Part shown: piece by piece, positions 24,150 through 36,900 of the stretch | Numbering within the stretch: the stretch's first letter is position 1 | Layout: each line of letters begins with the position of its first letter | Source: Spisula solida | Lineage: Eukaryota > Mollusca > Bivalvia > Venerida > Mactridae | NCBI GenBank assembly: GCA_947247005.1 | Contig: OX365950.1 | Span: 49,204,761 to 49,268,760 of the forward strand | Reading direction: 5' to 3' | Length of the DNA stretch: 64,000 nt | Notes under the pieces: generated by a model | What the model was told of the DNA's origin: nothing | What the model saw: the letters and a program-made list of their open reading frames with translations, nothing else | Databases searched by the model: none | Position numbers and translations under genes: made by a program

Positions 24150-24375
24150 ACATCTCAACAAGAAATCTCAGCTAAAATTGAGATTTTACTCAAATCAGGG
24201 TTCGAATTTGTGAAAAGTCTCAAATTCGAGCTCTAGGAAGTTTATTGTAATAAACTTAGAATATTGTTTCTGTTATGTGATACCAGCCGCCCATGACAAT
24301 AAAAATGAAGGCATATAACAATATTTGAGATAAGATTTAGATCAATATAAGATACTCCGGGAGATATAGCCGGGT
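24150..24375. mobile_element. Foldback MITE, second copy of the 3331-3573 family
   Basis: It shares 'aaatctcagctaaaattgag', 'ttttactcaaatcagg', 'gaatattgtttctgtt' and an end 'gatactccgggagatatag' with the copy at 3331-3573. Confidence 0.6.
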
Positions 24376-25262
24376 CTGATATATTTTTGAGAAAGAGAGG
24401 AACAGTTTTTAAAAGCATGTACAACAATCTCGCTCATCCGATTAACGCAAAAAAGCCGCGTCTCAAAGTGGCTACTGTCGACATTATAGAATATAGAGGG
24501 ACCAGTGTAGTTATTTTGCCATAACTTTTTTATTATTCAATCGATAATAATAATTTTATCAGGCTGATTTAAAAACTTTATTTTTTATAAATATTTTAAT
24601 GAAAAGATATTTAGATTGTTTCGATGTGTAGGCGGGGGAATTTGCGTTGGCAAATTACCACCCGTTTTTACATTAAATATAGTGCAATTGGGGAACAAAA
24701 GTACCAAAACTGCGCATCTACAGTAAAATAATTATTTTTCGAGGGAATTGAATTTTCGTTGATTTCGTTGTTGAACTCGACCACGAAATCTAATCCCCAC
24801 TTAATTAATCGACTTCTCAAATTCAGACATGGCTTTACCCTTTCATGTTCTATAATCCACGAATTTAAGACCCCACGAAAATGCATTTTTATCAAAATCC
24901 AAGAAATTTAATATCCACAATATATGTCATTTTACAATACTTGATTTATAAGGTATTAAGTACATTGTAATACATGTGTATAATTATTATGATTATTTAA
25001 TGCATACATGTAATAAATTTATTGAATGTCTACTGATATTATTGAATGATACACTTTCTGGACGTACCTATACAGTTTTATATACATGACATATTTAGTA
25101 TTTAATCCGTTTGATTTAATCGAGATTAGTCAAGATTTGAATACGATCACGCTAAATAGGGAATTAAACAACTCCTTGGTACGCACTGCTTCACAGCAGA
25201 CAGGGGTTAGATCACATGTTTAGACTGGCTATAGGCTAAACATTATTTTTGACATTAAAAAT

Positions 25263-25345
25263 GCCTTTATTTGCCAGTCAGCCTTCTGCTGAAATATTGC
25301 AGGGATATGAGTGTCTCCATCCGTATGTTTGTGCTTTCACCACTG
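25263..25345 (-). mobile_element. tRNA-derived SINE, truncated (copy 2)
   Basis: Contains only the 'tttgccagtcagccttctgct...gagtgtctccatccg' body shared with the copies at 21660 and 39020. Confidence 0.55.
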
Positions 25346-27946
25346 AAGAGTCCTACTCCAGTAACACCAACTCCCGGCAGGGTTAACGGATCCCCTGTTT
25401 CTGTTCGGTATGCAAAATGAGCGGGGCAAAAGCTGTTTTAGATAATATGAACTAAGGCATTGCCTAAAGGGGATTCAATCATCCATTGATACTAGATCAA
25501 AATAACTCATTACAGTTATTAGTGAGGGGCAACTTCACGGTATGGTTGTTTGTTCATACAGTTTGTATTTATTTTACATTTCATGAAATTCAGATAGAAT
25601 TTTAATAACTCAAGGAAAATTGACTAATACAACAAGAGGACAATTGGCTCTAAAGCGCTCACCATATGACCAGCAGTTTAGGCTGAATCAGTAACCTGGT
25701 GACCTAGTTTTTGACCCCAGATGACCTAGTCAACCAACACAGACCTTAACTGGATCTGAGGGTTCTTTGAAGGGTCTTAGGACAACTGTCACTTCTTCAG
25801 TCTTATGTTCATACTATCCACAGACAAAAAGCACCGAGGAATTCATGTTCTTTGTTATATTTTGAGCTTTTTTTCCCAAAAAAACTTTCTTATAAATAAT
25901 CTTAAAAGCACTCATGAAAAGTTACATTGTTACTATTTTGGTCAATTCTCATATTTTTTCACGGAGATCTGTATTGACAAACCAGCAGTAGACAGTTGTC
26001 CTACATTATAAGATCAATTTACATGGTCATCTAACACAGAATGATTGTTGATAATTAATTCACAATAAATGGTTGGTTGGTTGATTGTTTGTTGTTGACA
26101 ATTTGGGTACGAACAAATTTGGATACGCTTCGTTTATCAAACTTTATGATGCAAATTAGCATCGAAAGTTGATTTCTTTGTTTACCTACGCCAATTATGT
26201 GTATAAAAGACAGTTTTCCTTGTTTAAAACAAGTACTTTAATCGTATAAGCAGTTATTTTAACGATTGTAGGCTGTACTTACTTGACGGCAGACGAATGA
26301 AACAACTTCTTCCGTTTGCGAGGGACAGTCTAAAATGCTAACCGACCGCCTTTATCTCGCGCGCTAGCATTCTTACCTCCCCTATCGCGTTTAATGTTGT
26401 GTAAGCTTGGGCCTTCGGTTATCTCAAGGAACATTTTTAAACATCATTAGAAAATAAAAGATAATTTATTAACAACAAAAATATTTTTTAATGATTTTGC
26501 CACTTTCATTCACGTCTTCAGAGTACCCCGAAAAACACTTCCGGTACACACAAATCTCAATCGGACAGGGGTGGCCAAATTTCGGATGGGTTAAAAACGC
26601 GCAACACGTACAATGCCGTCTTGGATTTTAATCGAGATGCCGAAGAATCCCTATTACTAGTACCGGGGCCAAGCTTTCGATTGGTTGATAAATTTAGAGA
26701 CATGCATTGGTGTGAGTAAACATCATTCCTGTAATAGCATACCCTATCCTAGAGTTTCCGTTCGAACTCGCCCTTTACGCATCCGTTACTCATTTCAAAC
26801 ATGGTTTGTAATAGTACGTTGTGTCCAAAATATATTTGTTACAATATGACATCTAATACATGAGGAGTTATCCAAAATTACGTGGACTTTCGCTCTTATT
26901 AAAAAACAATTTGACTTAAAGTTACAAATCTATGGTCCCTGTAAAATTGATACTCGTAATTCATATGAAAATACCACAATAAGACAGTGTGCTGAGATCC
27001 ACGTCTGCAAAGGTACACCATTGTGTTGGGGTCGGGACAAAAGACAGTTTTTCCGTATCTTTTATTTTGTCATCTGCATATACATGTAGTTTTATTTCTT
27101 TGTTGGTCGCTATAGGAACACCAGTATGATCAAAAGATAACTCTGTAAAATGACAATATAAATTCTTACACAACCAGCAGTTTCACCTATATACACATAG
27201 TGGAAACCAAGATATGTATGAATTATCGTTAAAACACAGCTAAGGCAAATATCTCATAAGTATGCAATGGCTACCTTGTCTTTCTGTGCAGTGAAATGCA
27301 GAATATTGGCTATGTCAGAAACGAAATAATGAACATGAACCTGTGTTTATCTATAATAAAGCACGGTCACTTGATGATGTGAGTGTGATTTATTCTGCGG
27401 TAAAACACAGGTACATATTCATTATGACAATAAAACAATAGATGCCCGTAACGTTCCAAATGAAACCAAATACAATGCGGCTTACTCTCAGCATACTTTG
27501 GCGATTTTTGTCATAGATTTTATTTTATTTCATTATTCATGACTGGTCGGTTGCCTATTTCGAGAGGCTGACTTCAGATACAAGAGTCGCGTGTTCGAAT
27601 TGCGCCATCGTTTAGCCTAAACCACCGGCACTAACTTACAAGTACACTTGAGTATTTAGAACAATAATTTAATATGTAAAACAAGCACAATACATTTAAA
27701 ATAAATAAGTTTAATTATAGCTGAGCATTAATCAATTTGACGCATTGCAAGTCTAGAGCGGGTTTAAAAGTTTAATCCAAATCCAAACTCACTGACCAGT
27801 GACCATTATACTTTATCCCTTGGTCTGAAACTATGAGAAACAATGGTAACATTGTAACATTCAGACAGTGGTTCTCCTTTATGCTTTGACTTATAAAAAT
27901 GAAATGATTAAAGATATGGAGAGTATATGAGATACATATTAAGACA

Positions 27947-30900
27947 ATGAATAATCTAATTATTAGTGTTTTAATATCATTATCAATTTTTCATTTAGGT
28001 AAGTAACTGTTTAAATGTTTTTGTGTGTTATGTAGTGACTTATTACCTTTTTATTAGGTTATTTGAATCAAACATAGAGACGGTTAACTTGTTTACGTTT
28101 GATATAGAGAATGGATTGTTTGTTGTTGTTTCACATTGAAATAGTTGAAACAAGCTTTCCCTGTAATGATAAGCCTACGTCTAGCAAACTTTTTACTGGT
28201 ATTTGTGTAACCTGTGGCCTACCGCACCCAAAGTGGGCGCTCTTCTACTAGTCTAACCTGGGACCTACCGCACCCAAAGCGGGCACTCTACTACAAAGCG
28301 GGCACTCTACTACTAGTCTAACCTGGGACCTCCCGCACTCAAAGCAGACACTCTAGTACTAGTCTGAGCATAACATTTGAATGAGTACGCTTAACACATT
28401 TTAATATTTTTCAGCAAAATGTCACAGTTTTTGTCCGTAACCGGCTCAAATGCCTGACAAATATTGAGTGGCATGACTACTACTCATTCTGGGCTTAAGC
28501 GTCAAGGATGCCTCGTTATAATCGGTCGAATAATAAAATACTTACGGTTGGTTTGAAATTTTGTTTGACAGATTTCTACTTGCGTTCTTAGCTATAAATT
28601 ACGTCACATACCACGCTGTATGTCCACTCTGTTTACATTTCAATCATATGGTTTCATGTAAAAAAAACTACGAGTGCACTTTGCGCAAGGGGTTAAAAGT
28701 TAGCGCCCAACGTGGGACTTGAACCCACGACCCTCAGATATCATGTCACCTATAAAAGTCTGATGCTCTACCGACTGAGCTAGCCGGGCAACTTCTTGAT
28801 GTCGATGGAATGTGAGATTTGTTGATCACCCTGCAAACATACTTATAGGAATACTTGTGCTTATCTGAAAAAAGTCTCCTAAATTCTAGCAACAAAAAAT
28901 GAAACCAAATTGAATGTCTGAGCTAGCCGGGCAACTTGTGGTTTTTGAAGGAACTTGAATTGAACCGCTCAGCACCCTACAAACATGCACGCCTTATACT
29001 TAAGCAAAGGCGTACACATGCAGAAAAGTAATAATGTGAATTATAATATAACCATATGTGTTCTTATAATTTCTTAACAAAGTCTAAATGAATCCAACTG
29101 TCCGTTATTTGCAATGTTGTATTCGAATATTTGAAACGGGACAACCATACAAACCCAGCCCTGAAGAGGTTATGTTTAAAGCTACATTAGGCCTTAAACG
29201 GCTATTTTCAAAATGCAATAACTTGGTACCCTATTTAAAGAGCCATGAATTTTGAGTCCCAAAGGTGGAAACCACGTCAGATGAAGAAAACGAAACACAA
29301 CCTCCAGTTGGTTTGTTTACAAAACAATGAATTTGTTAACAAAAGAAATGCACAATTTATAATCTAAGGGAAGCAACTTTAAGCAAAATTCGTATTTTGT
29401 CATCCATTCATTTTAATTTTTGGCATACTATTTTGACAGATACATTGAACATGTCAATTATTGGTCATTTGTGAAAAATATCCGAATTCGTTGTAATAAG
29501 TCTATTTACTGGATGATCGGGAACAAGTTTTGGGAGAGATAATGTGGCTTTAAATATGCCCTTGGATATAACTGCCAGTAGCCGGACAGCAACACCAAAG
29601 AAAAGACAGCTGACACTGATTATTTTGTTACAATTCATAAAGCGAACACTGATGTACGACCTACCATTGCTTAATTCTGAAATACGGACTTTGATAAAAT
29701 ACTGAAAGTTAACCGTAGATTAACTGTAATGCTTTATCCAAACTTATGATAATAATTACGCTTTCCATGGGGAACTGGAATTCTTTTCCAAATGGTAATC
29801 ATTATGCTTTTGTTATAAAAAATACGAGGGCACTTTGGAAGTTGGGGTAAAAGATAGCGCCCAACGTGGGACTTGAACCCACGACCCTCAGATATCATGT
29901 AATCTATAAAAGTCTGATGCTCTACCGACTGAGCTAGCCGGGCAACTTCTTGTTATTGAGGGAACTTGGGGTGAATTGCGCAGGATCCTGCAAACGTGCA
30001 CGCATTTTAATATACTACAATAATAGCAAAAACGTACACACGCAGAAAAGCAATACTGTCTATTATATAACTACTTAAAAATAGAAATATATCGAACTTT
30101 CAGTGTGTTTTTTCAATATATCATCGAATACTTACATTCAATATACCAGTACTATATCTTAAATATGCGTGGGTCAATAATCAAGTATATCAGTATATTA
30201 AATATGTTCACCATACCAAAGTCGTTTGGTTTTAGAGTTTGCTCGCCATCAATAACAAAAACAACGAGTTCAATCTGATTATTTTAAATCATTACCTCGA
30301 TAAACTTTCCGTATGAGTTTAGAGTTTGCTCGCCATCATCTTGAAGGACTTTAGTGTTTGCTTGACACCGATTAAATACATTTTAAAGTTTGATCGCCAG
30401 CTATGGCAATAATGTTAAAGTAACAACGTAAATATTTAAGTTGTGTCGTTAAATGTGGCACCATTATTCGTATGATGCTCACCTTGTTATGAAAGATGCC
30501 TCATGGTAAAGTACTTTCCACCAAAAGGAACTTTCCCGACAGCTTAGTTAAGTTGTAACATGTCCCACAGTCTGGAGAACCGTTGGTGCACCACCGGATA
30601 TATCCATGCCAGTTGCCGCCACTTATTCCGGTTCTCTTCTTCCCTTAGACACTCGCTGATAGATAAACCCGTCCACTAAGTAATGTTACTGTCCCACCTT
30701 TTCTTTTGTCTGTCTCTTCTTCTACTTCCATTCACTGTACCTTGCATGATTGTCTTAGCAAGCCCACAAGATCCTATCACATGGCGGTAATAATTAATTT
30801 TCCTCGATCTTACGTGTGATAACAGTTCTGGACAAGTACCAATTGCTTGTTTCACTCTGTTCTTCACCTCCACATTTGTAATTAAGTATACATTCCAACA

Positions 30901-33900
30901 CCGCAGTGTTGCATACTAGTTACATATTTTAAAATTACCTTCGATGATCAAAGGGAAACAACTCTACATGCGATAAAATTAACTTGAAAGGGAGGCAATT
31001 CAATCGTCCAATACTCGCAATGTAATGCAAACAAACAGTCATTCTAACGCCGTTAAACGAAACGTTTTTGATAATACAATTATAACGTTATATTAATCAA
31101 TAGAGAAGAAAGTACGAAATGTAAACGTGTTGCCCACAACGCAATTTGTGTCACGAGTAGTTATACTAGTATGTACTTGAAATTCAGAATTTGAATTTAC
31201 TTCCTAAAAACAATGAAACCAATTTCGGGATAAATCTTGATTAGGTATCTTGGAACGGGAGCCTAGAGGTACGACTCGAGCTTTTGGATCCAGGCGTCCC
31301 GGGTTTGACCCTGTCTGTGCCACTGCTATTTTTACTAATAAAAAATAACGATCGGGGGGGGGGGGGGGGGGGTAGATAAATGTATTGTCGGCTGAACGGA
31401 AGCATGTTTGAAAATAAACTTTAACTCGGTACTTAACTTAATAGATATCTCCAGACGAACACTGTATAAGACTGATTTTAACAATCGAACGTCTGCCAAA
31501 TGTGTTTCCGGTCCCCAGAAGGGTAACCCCATTTAATCTCCCCGCCCAATAGTCGAAGAATCACCCCCCACAAACCTTACAACATTGCATATTAACTAGT
31601 ACATGTAAACACAAACTACATGTATAAATTAATATACTTATATCCATACACATAAATTAGTTGTTTGGGGTTAATAAAAGGGATTGGAACCTTTTTTCGT
31701 CAAATAATTTTAACAATCGGATCCCCTTGAACTTATTTTGCCAATGTATTAATTTCTACTTTCACTTTCAGTATCATCAACATGTACGTTTCCCAGTACG
31801 ATAGAAGCCACGTGGGAGAGCCCCGTCAAGGGCAACGTGACTTTCAACAGTACACATCTTACCGGATATGACATATACACTTATACTGATCTCGACTTTG
31901 AATGTCACATGATGAGTGGAGATTATTATATTTTAAGGTAGGTTAACTACAGATTATGTCCACTTACTTATAAATAAACTAAAGCCTAGGTCCCACTGCG
32001 GAATTCCTCACCGGCGATGTCCACCCGATATCTTCCGATAACATCCGATTCATCACGATTCCTTCCTATATCACAAATTGTCTCATGACTTCTTCGAAGC
32101 TTCCCCTAAAACACGATGGACCTGTACCCGATGTCTTGATAACTTATTAATGTCCATCGGGAGTACATCGCCGACGTAAAAACTACTCAGTGGGACCTAG
32201 GCTTAAAGTGACAGTTCATTGGCGACTTTAGGGTTCAATGTAAATACAGGACAAATAAATCGGACAGGGAAAGCAACACTTTACTGATACAACAATAATG
32301 CACTAAGAAATACAAAAATAAAAGTTTACGAAATAAGAAATGGTGAAAACAAAACTACTCTACTTTCATACAATCAGCAGCATCGGTCACTCAAACATAG
32401 CGGGGCCATAAGCTATGTTAAAGGATGGCCTAGATAGATAGACTGGTGTATTTCTCAAGGAAATTTTGTGACGTGAAAGTAATGGTAAATAAGTGCCAGT
32501 TTCTAGCCGTTTGCTAGATTTTATGCAAGTGCAAAACATTATGTCGCAGATTCGTAGTGCTAAATATTGCCTTTAGCTGAAATAATGATTTACCGCGTCT
32601 TTCTGTGTGAACTTACCAACCTTACATTTACAACCAGAGGGTTTACATTTTATTGTTGCTTACCTTAAAGTATATAAATATTTTAAAACCTTGAGGCAGT
32701 TATATTGTGTTTAAATTCGTAAAGATCATAATTGGAAACAGTGCAACTAAATATACTCCAGGAAAGTTCAGGAAACAGTTGACATTAAAGCCACATTAGG
32801 CCTTAAACGACTATTTTCAAAAAAGCAATAACTAGGCAACCTATCTGCACAATGCATCTTGAGCACTTTAGTTGAGTCCCTAAGATGGAAAACACCATTA
32901 GATGGAAGAAAAACGAAATACAACCCCCAGTTGGTTATTAAACAAAATATCTAAATGTAAACCATATATGGATAATTTATAGTCTAAGGGGAGCAACTCT
33001 TGCAACATTAGTATTTTGTCATCCATACATTTTACTAAATGTAACAACTTTTGGTGTACTATTTCGACAGGTGTAGCTGACATTCAGTCGTCAATTATAG
33101 GTCATTTGTGGCATACCTCCTAAATCCTTGTATTTAGTCTATTTACTGGATGGTCGGAAAAAAGATCTTGGGAGAGATAATGTGGCTTTATAACTGGTTT
33201 CAGGGATTTTCTAGAATTATCAAATGTTAAAACTGAAAATATGAAACATTCTCAGAAAAATATCACTAGAACTTCCCTATTTCTGATATAATCACACATT
33301 CCTTCTAGTGTGACATAGGGTAATGTCCCAATCTATGCAAGTTACGTTATGTTGTATCATGCCGCAATGCCCTTCATGATTAGTGAGTTCTACCACGTGC
33401 AAGCCTACAAGTCTCTATCTCCATCTCTAAAGATGTTAAGAAAAGGCGATAAAGGCACATTTCGAGGTGAGATCGGAGCATGGAAATTTTGACAAACGCG
33501 AGCACGAATTATGTTTTGTAGGCTTCGTTGAAATCATGAGTCACTAGTTACAGGCCAATTATCCTTCAGCTGGTGCAAAACGACGCGATTCGGTCTCGCA
33601 CGATACAATCTTCACAATTTGTATCGAGAATAATAGCGTTGGAGTCTTGAAGTGACTTGTAATTCTACGACGGGACTTGATGAGACAAACTTTACTCCCA
33701 CAAATATTGCTCCGAATGGTTATTTATTTCATTTTCCCTATAATATGATTACAGGTCGGGAGATTTCACTGTTCTGTCAAACAGCGTGAATGCAGCGATG
33801 TGTCTGAAACTAAACAAGGAATCATCGTCAACATACTCATACTTCATCCTTACATGTAAGTACAACATTTACAAAACATTTGCATTCGTGAGAAAGCAAA

Positions 33901-36900
33901 GCAATATGAATAAATTTGTAAAATTGTCTTGGTGACATCAACGAATACCTTAAACAGATGCTTAATCTCACTGATAACGTATGTTGGCGCATCTTTCGGA
34001 ACCGCAGAGTAGATCACCTTTCTGCTTCTATCTTAGTTATTTGAATATTTGGCTTGATATCCCACATTATTGTTAAAGGCTAGACTTTATGAGCAACCGC
34101 TTTCATTTAGTCTGGCACGAAAAGCGATATGTACTGTTCCAGTCTTTTTACAGTACATTTTGTAGTCGATATTCGTAAAATAATAATCAGTAACAGGCGA
34201 TATGATTGACTATCATTATTCTCCATTTAAATAGGATCAAAATATACATAACACATAGTTATGGGGTAACAGGGTATGGCCGAAGGTAACAGTACTTTCC
34301 GAGGGCTGACTTTTTTACTGTTACCCATGAAGCTATGCTTTATCTATTTTATTACCCGAACTTTTTTCAAGAAAATACTGTTAAAAATTTACTATCACTC
34401 GGTGACAGTACAAAATGTTTAGTCACGTGGTACATGGACGTTACAGTAAAAATGTTCCCTGTTTGCCTATGGGAATTTAACATTAGGAACAAAGTGAGGG
34501 GTAATGATATCGCTGGCTTAGAATTAGAAGGTCATCAGTACTAGTTACGACCTTATAAGACTGATACATATTTGCAATCTGCATCTCATGGCGCTTCATG
34601 AAAATCGGAAATGGTCATGTTGACCAAACTGAAGTTGATTGAAAAACCTTGTTTTTCAATACGTAAAGAGTAGTTTTCAGACAGTTTTTTTCTTGATTTC
34701 TCAATATATTGATTTGTATCACAGAGAATTTGACATGACCCTGACCTTTACGCATGAATAAATTACAAGGTACTTGCGTTGAATATATAAATGTCGGTTC
34801 TTAAGATGTGTGTTGGTATTACACCTCGAGCATCTTCGTGATACCCCCCGCTTATGAAAACATACAACCGGTGTCATAAATATAGACAATATATCAGCTG
34901 TTTAATTATGCTAATGAAGCTCGAGAGTCGTGTCAAATTCTCTGGACTATACTTACGACCTTCTTATTCAAAGCCAGCGATGCATTCAAAAGTTCTAGGT
35001 ATGTTACTTTTGTGTGATTTATACTCGTACCATCGTATGTACAAGAATGTGTTGACATTTCAGCGGAGCTTGCGGACGCCAACTATGAACGAGTCAAGTT
35101 TATACAAGCCAGCAGTACTATCAGTGATACAAGCACGATATGTGACGAGACATCAGTTGCTGATAACATGATGAACACGAAATTGTTACTTAAATACGGT
35201 AAATTATAAAATTACTATTTCATATGCATCAGGGTACTGTTTGATCTAAGCACTTACGCAAATATTAAACTTAAGGTAAAAATTAAAGTCTTTGTAATTC
35301 TTGTACAACTACATTCATGAAAAAACTAGCAAAATACATCTATTTATCTAATACAAGAATAGAAACTTTATAAAAATGTATTTGGTTAAATTAATTGATA
35401 CGCATTAAATATCTACACTTTTCTCAAAATACACTGCTTATCATATATGATTGTTTGCATATTTGTATATATTCATCTTGTCTTTTGTCTTTTTGTACAT
35501 GTATATATGTTTTTGTTAAAATTTTCAACTTGTCACATTATTATTATTGCATTAATTGGCAATACACATTTTATATGTTTACGTCAAAATAAAATATTGA
35601 ACTTGAAGTTGTACAACTACAAGTTGTGAGAAATAGATCTGTCATACTAATGATTCACTAAATGAACTACAAGCCATACATAGCTGACCCCAATTTGCAG
35701 TTGTTAAAGAATAAGACTTTCGTAAGTGCTTTGATTAAACAGTACCCCTATGTATACATGTGATAATTTCTTATTGTATGTAAAAGAAAAATAACACATT
35801 AGACAGGGAAGGCAGCACTCAACAGAAACAGTAGAACACGTTAGGCACATGAAAGATAATAACTTTTAAATGATTCTGAATACAACGTAATTCGATGTAT
35901 AGAATTTACACTGGCACTCGACCAGAGAAACAATTCTATATATTGCCGTCGCCTATAATATACTATTTATACCACGGTGCGCAATGTGAAAAAAAATCGC
36001 TCGGTTTGGACGCTACATCGAATCGTATTATATTCAAAGGTTTCTAGATAACATTATGTAACAAATTTAACTCGACCGTCAAACTGAAATCATGTCACCA
36101 AACCTACACGTTTCGCTGACATCGGTCTTGATTTTCGTTTTTTACCGTTTTCGCTATTTTACCAACCATTGATCTCCCTCTGACTTCCGGTGATATCACA
36201 TGACCGATAGGAAGATGTTACGAGTAATCTGATTGGTTAAACGTTGTAATGGGTTACTTTGGTCGTTAAATCGAACTTTGGAGTAAATATAATTTTTGTT
36301 TCATCTTAGATCGTCTAAATAGTGACTCCATTTTGCGCACGACACAAATCAATCCCAAAATTGACTTTTTTGACGACTTTCGAACGACAGGTCATGTCTT
36401 TGAATATTGCGGGAAATAACGCCTACCTATGTTTCTTCTATAAATAAAGTCTTTATTATTATAAATATTTGAACAGGGGAAGTTAACAGTGCAAAGTTAC
36501 AGTGCCCGGATGATATACTGGGTAAATACAAGGACTACAACGACACATGTAGTAATGTCACTTACTGGGATGTATGCAGCGACAGAGACACCATGTCATT
36601 TGCTGTAGACACATGCTCAACAACACAGGCATTCTCTGGTAGGTAGAACAATCAGTTGATGCTACCGAGTATAAAGTAATAAACACTGTAGCACACCGAC
36701 AATCCAAAGCCACACAGAAACGACAGCAGCGGCTAGCCATCCAAGTCATTTTCAAATTGTAATTTCCAAATTTCTGATAACCAGCAACACGATTACTCAT
36801 ATATATTATATAATCAAAAGTTATATTGAGTTTAATTGCATCTACCGGAGTCCACCTGGTAGAAAAGCTCAATAGATCAGTTGGCAGAGACCTAGATCTT

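Larger units (their letters stand above)
21293..27946. other. Spacer between the Ig array and the plus-strand membrane gene
   Basis: No supported gene except a possible missing first exon of paralogue 5. It contains SINE-like copies (21660-21792, 25263-25345), foldback elements (22056-22190, 22224-22437, 22635-22715, about 24150-24375), an AT-rich 'ccacgaattta' repeat region at about 24660-24920 and a tRNA-like SINE head near 27540-27610. GC and CpG content rises at about 26280-26780, which could be a promoter, but nothing decisive is seen. Confidence 0.45.

Noticed and set aside
27540..27610. Additional tRNA gene (gtgttcgaattg B-box-like)
   Set aside because: No acceptor stem or anticodon arm can be folded; at most a SINE head.
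28208..28370. CRISPR-like array
   Set aside because: Three units without unique spacers in a eukaryotic intron; a plain minisatellite.
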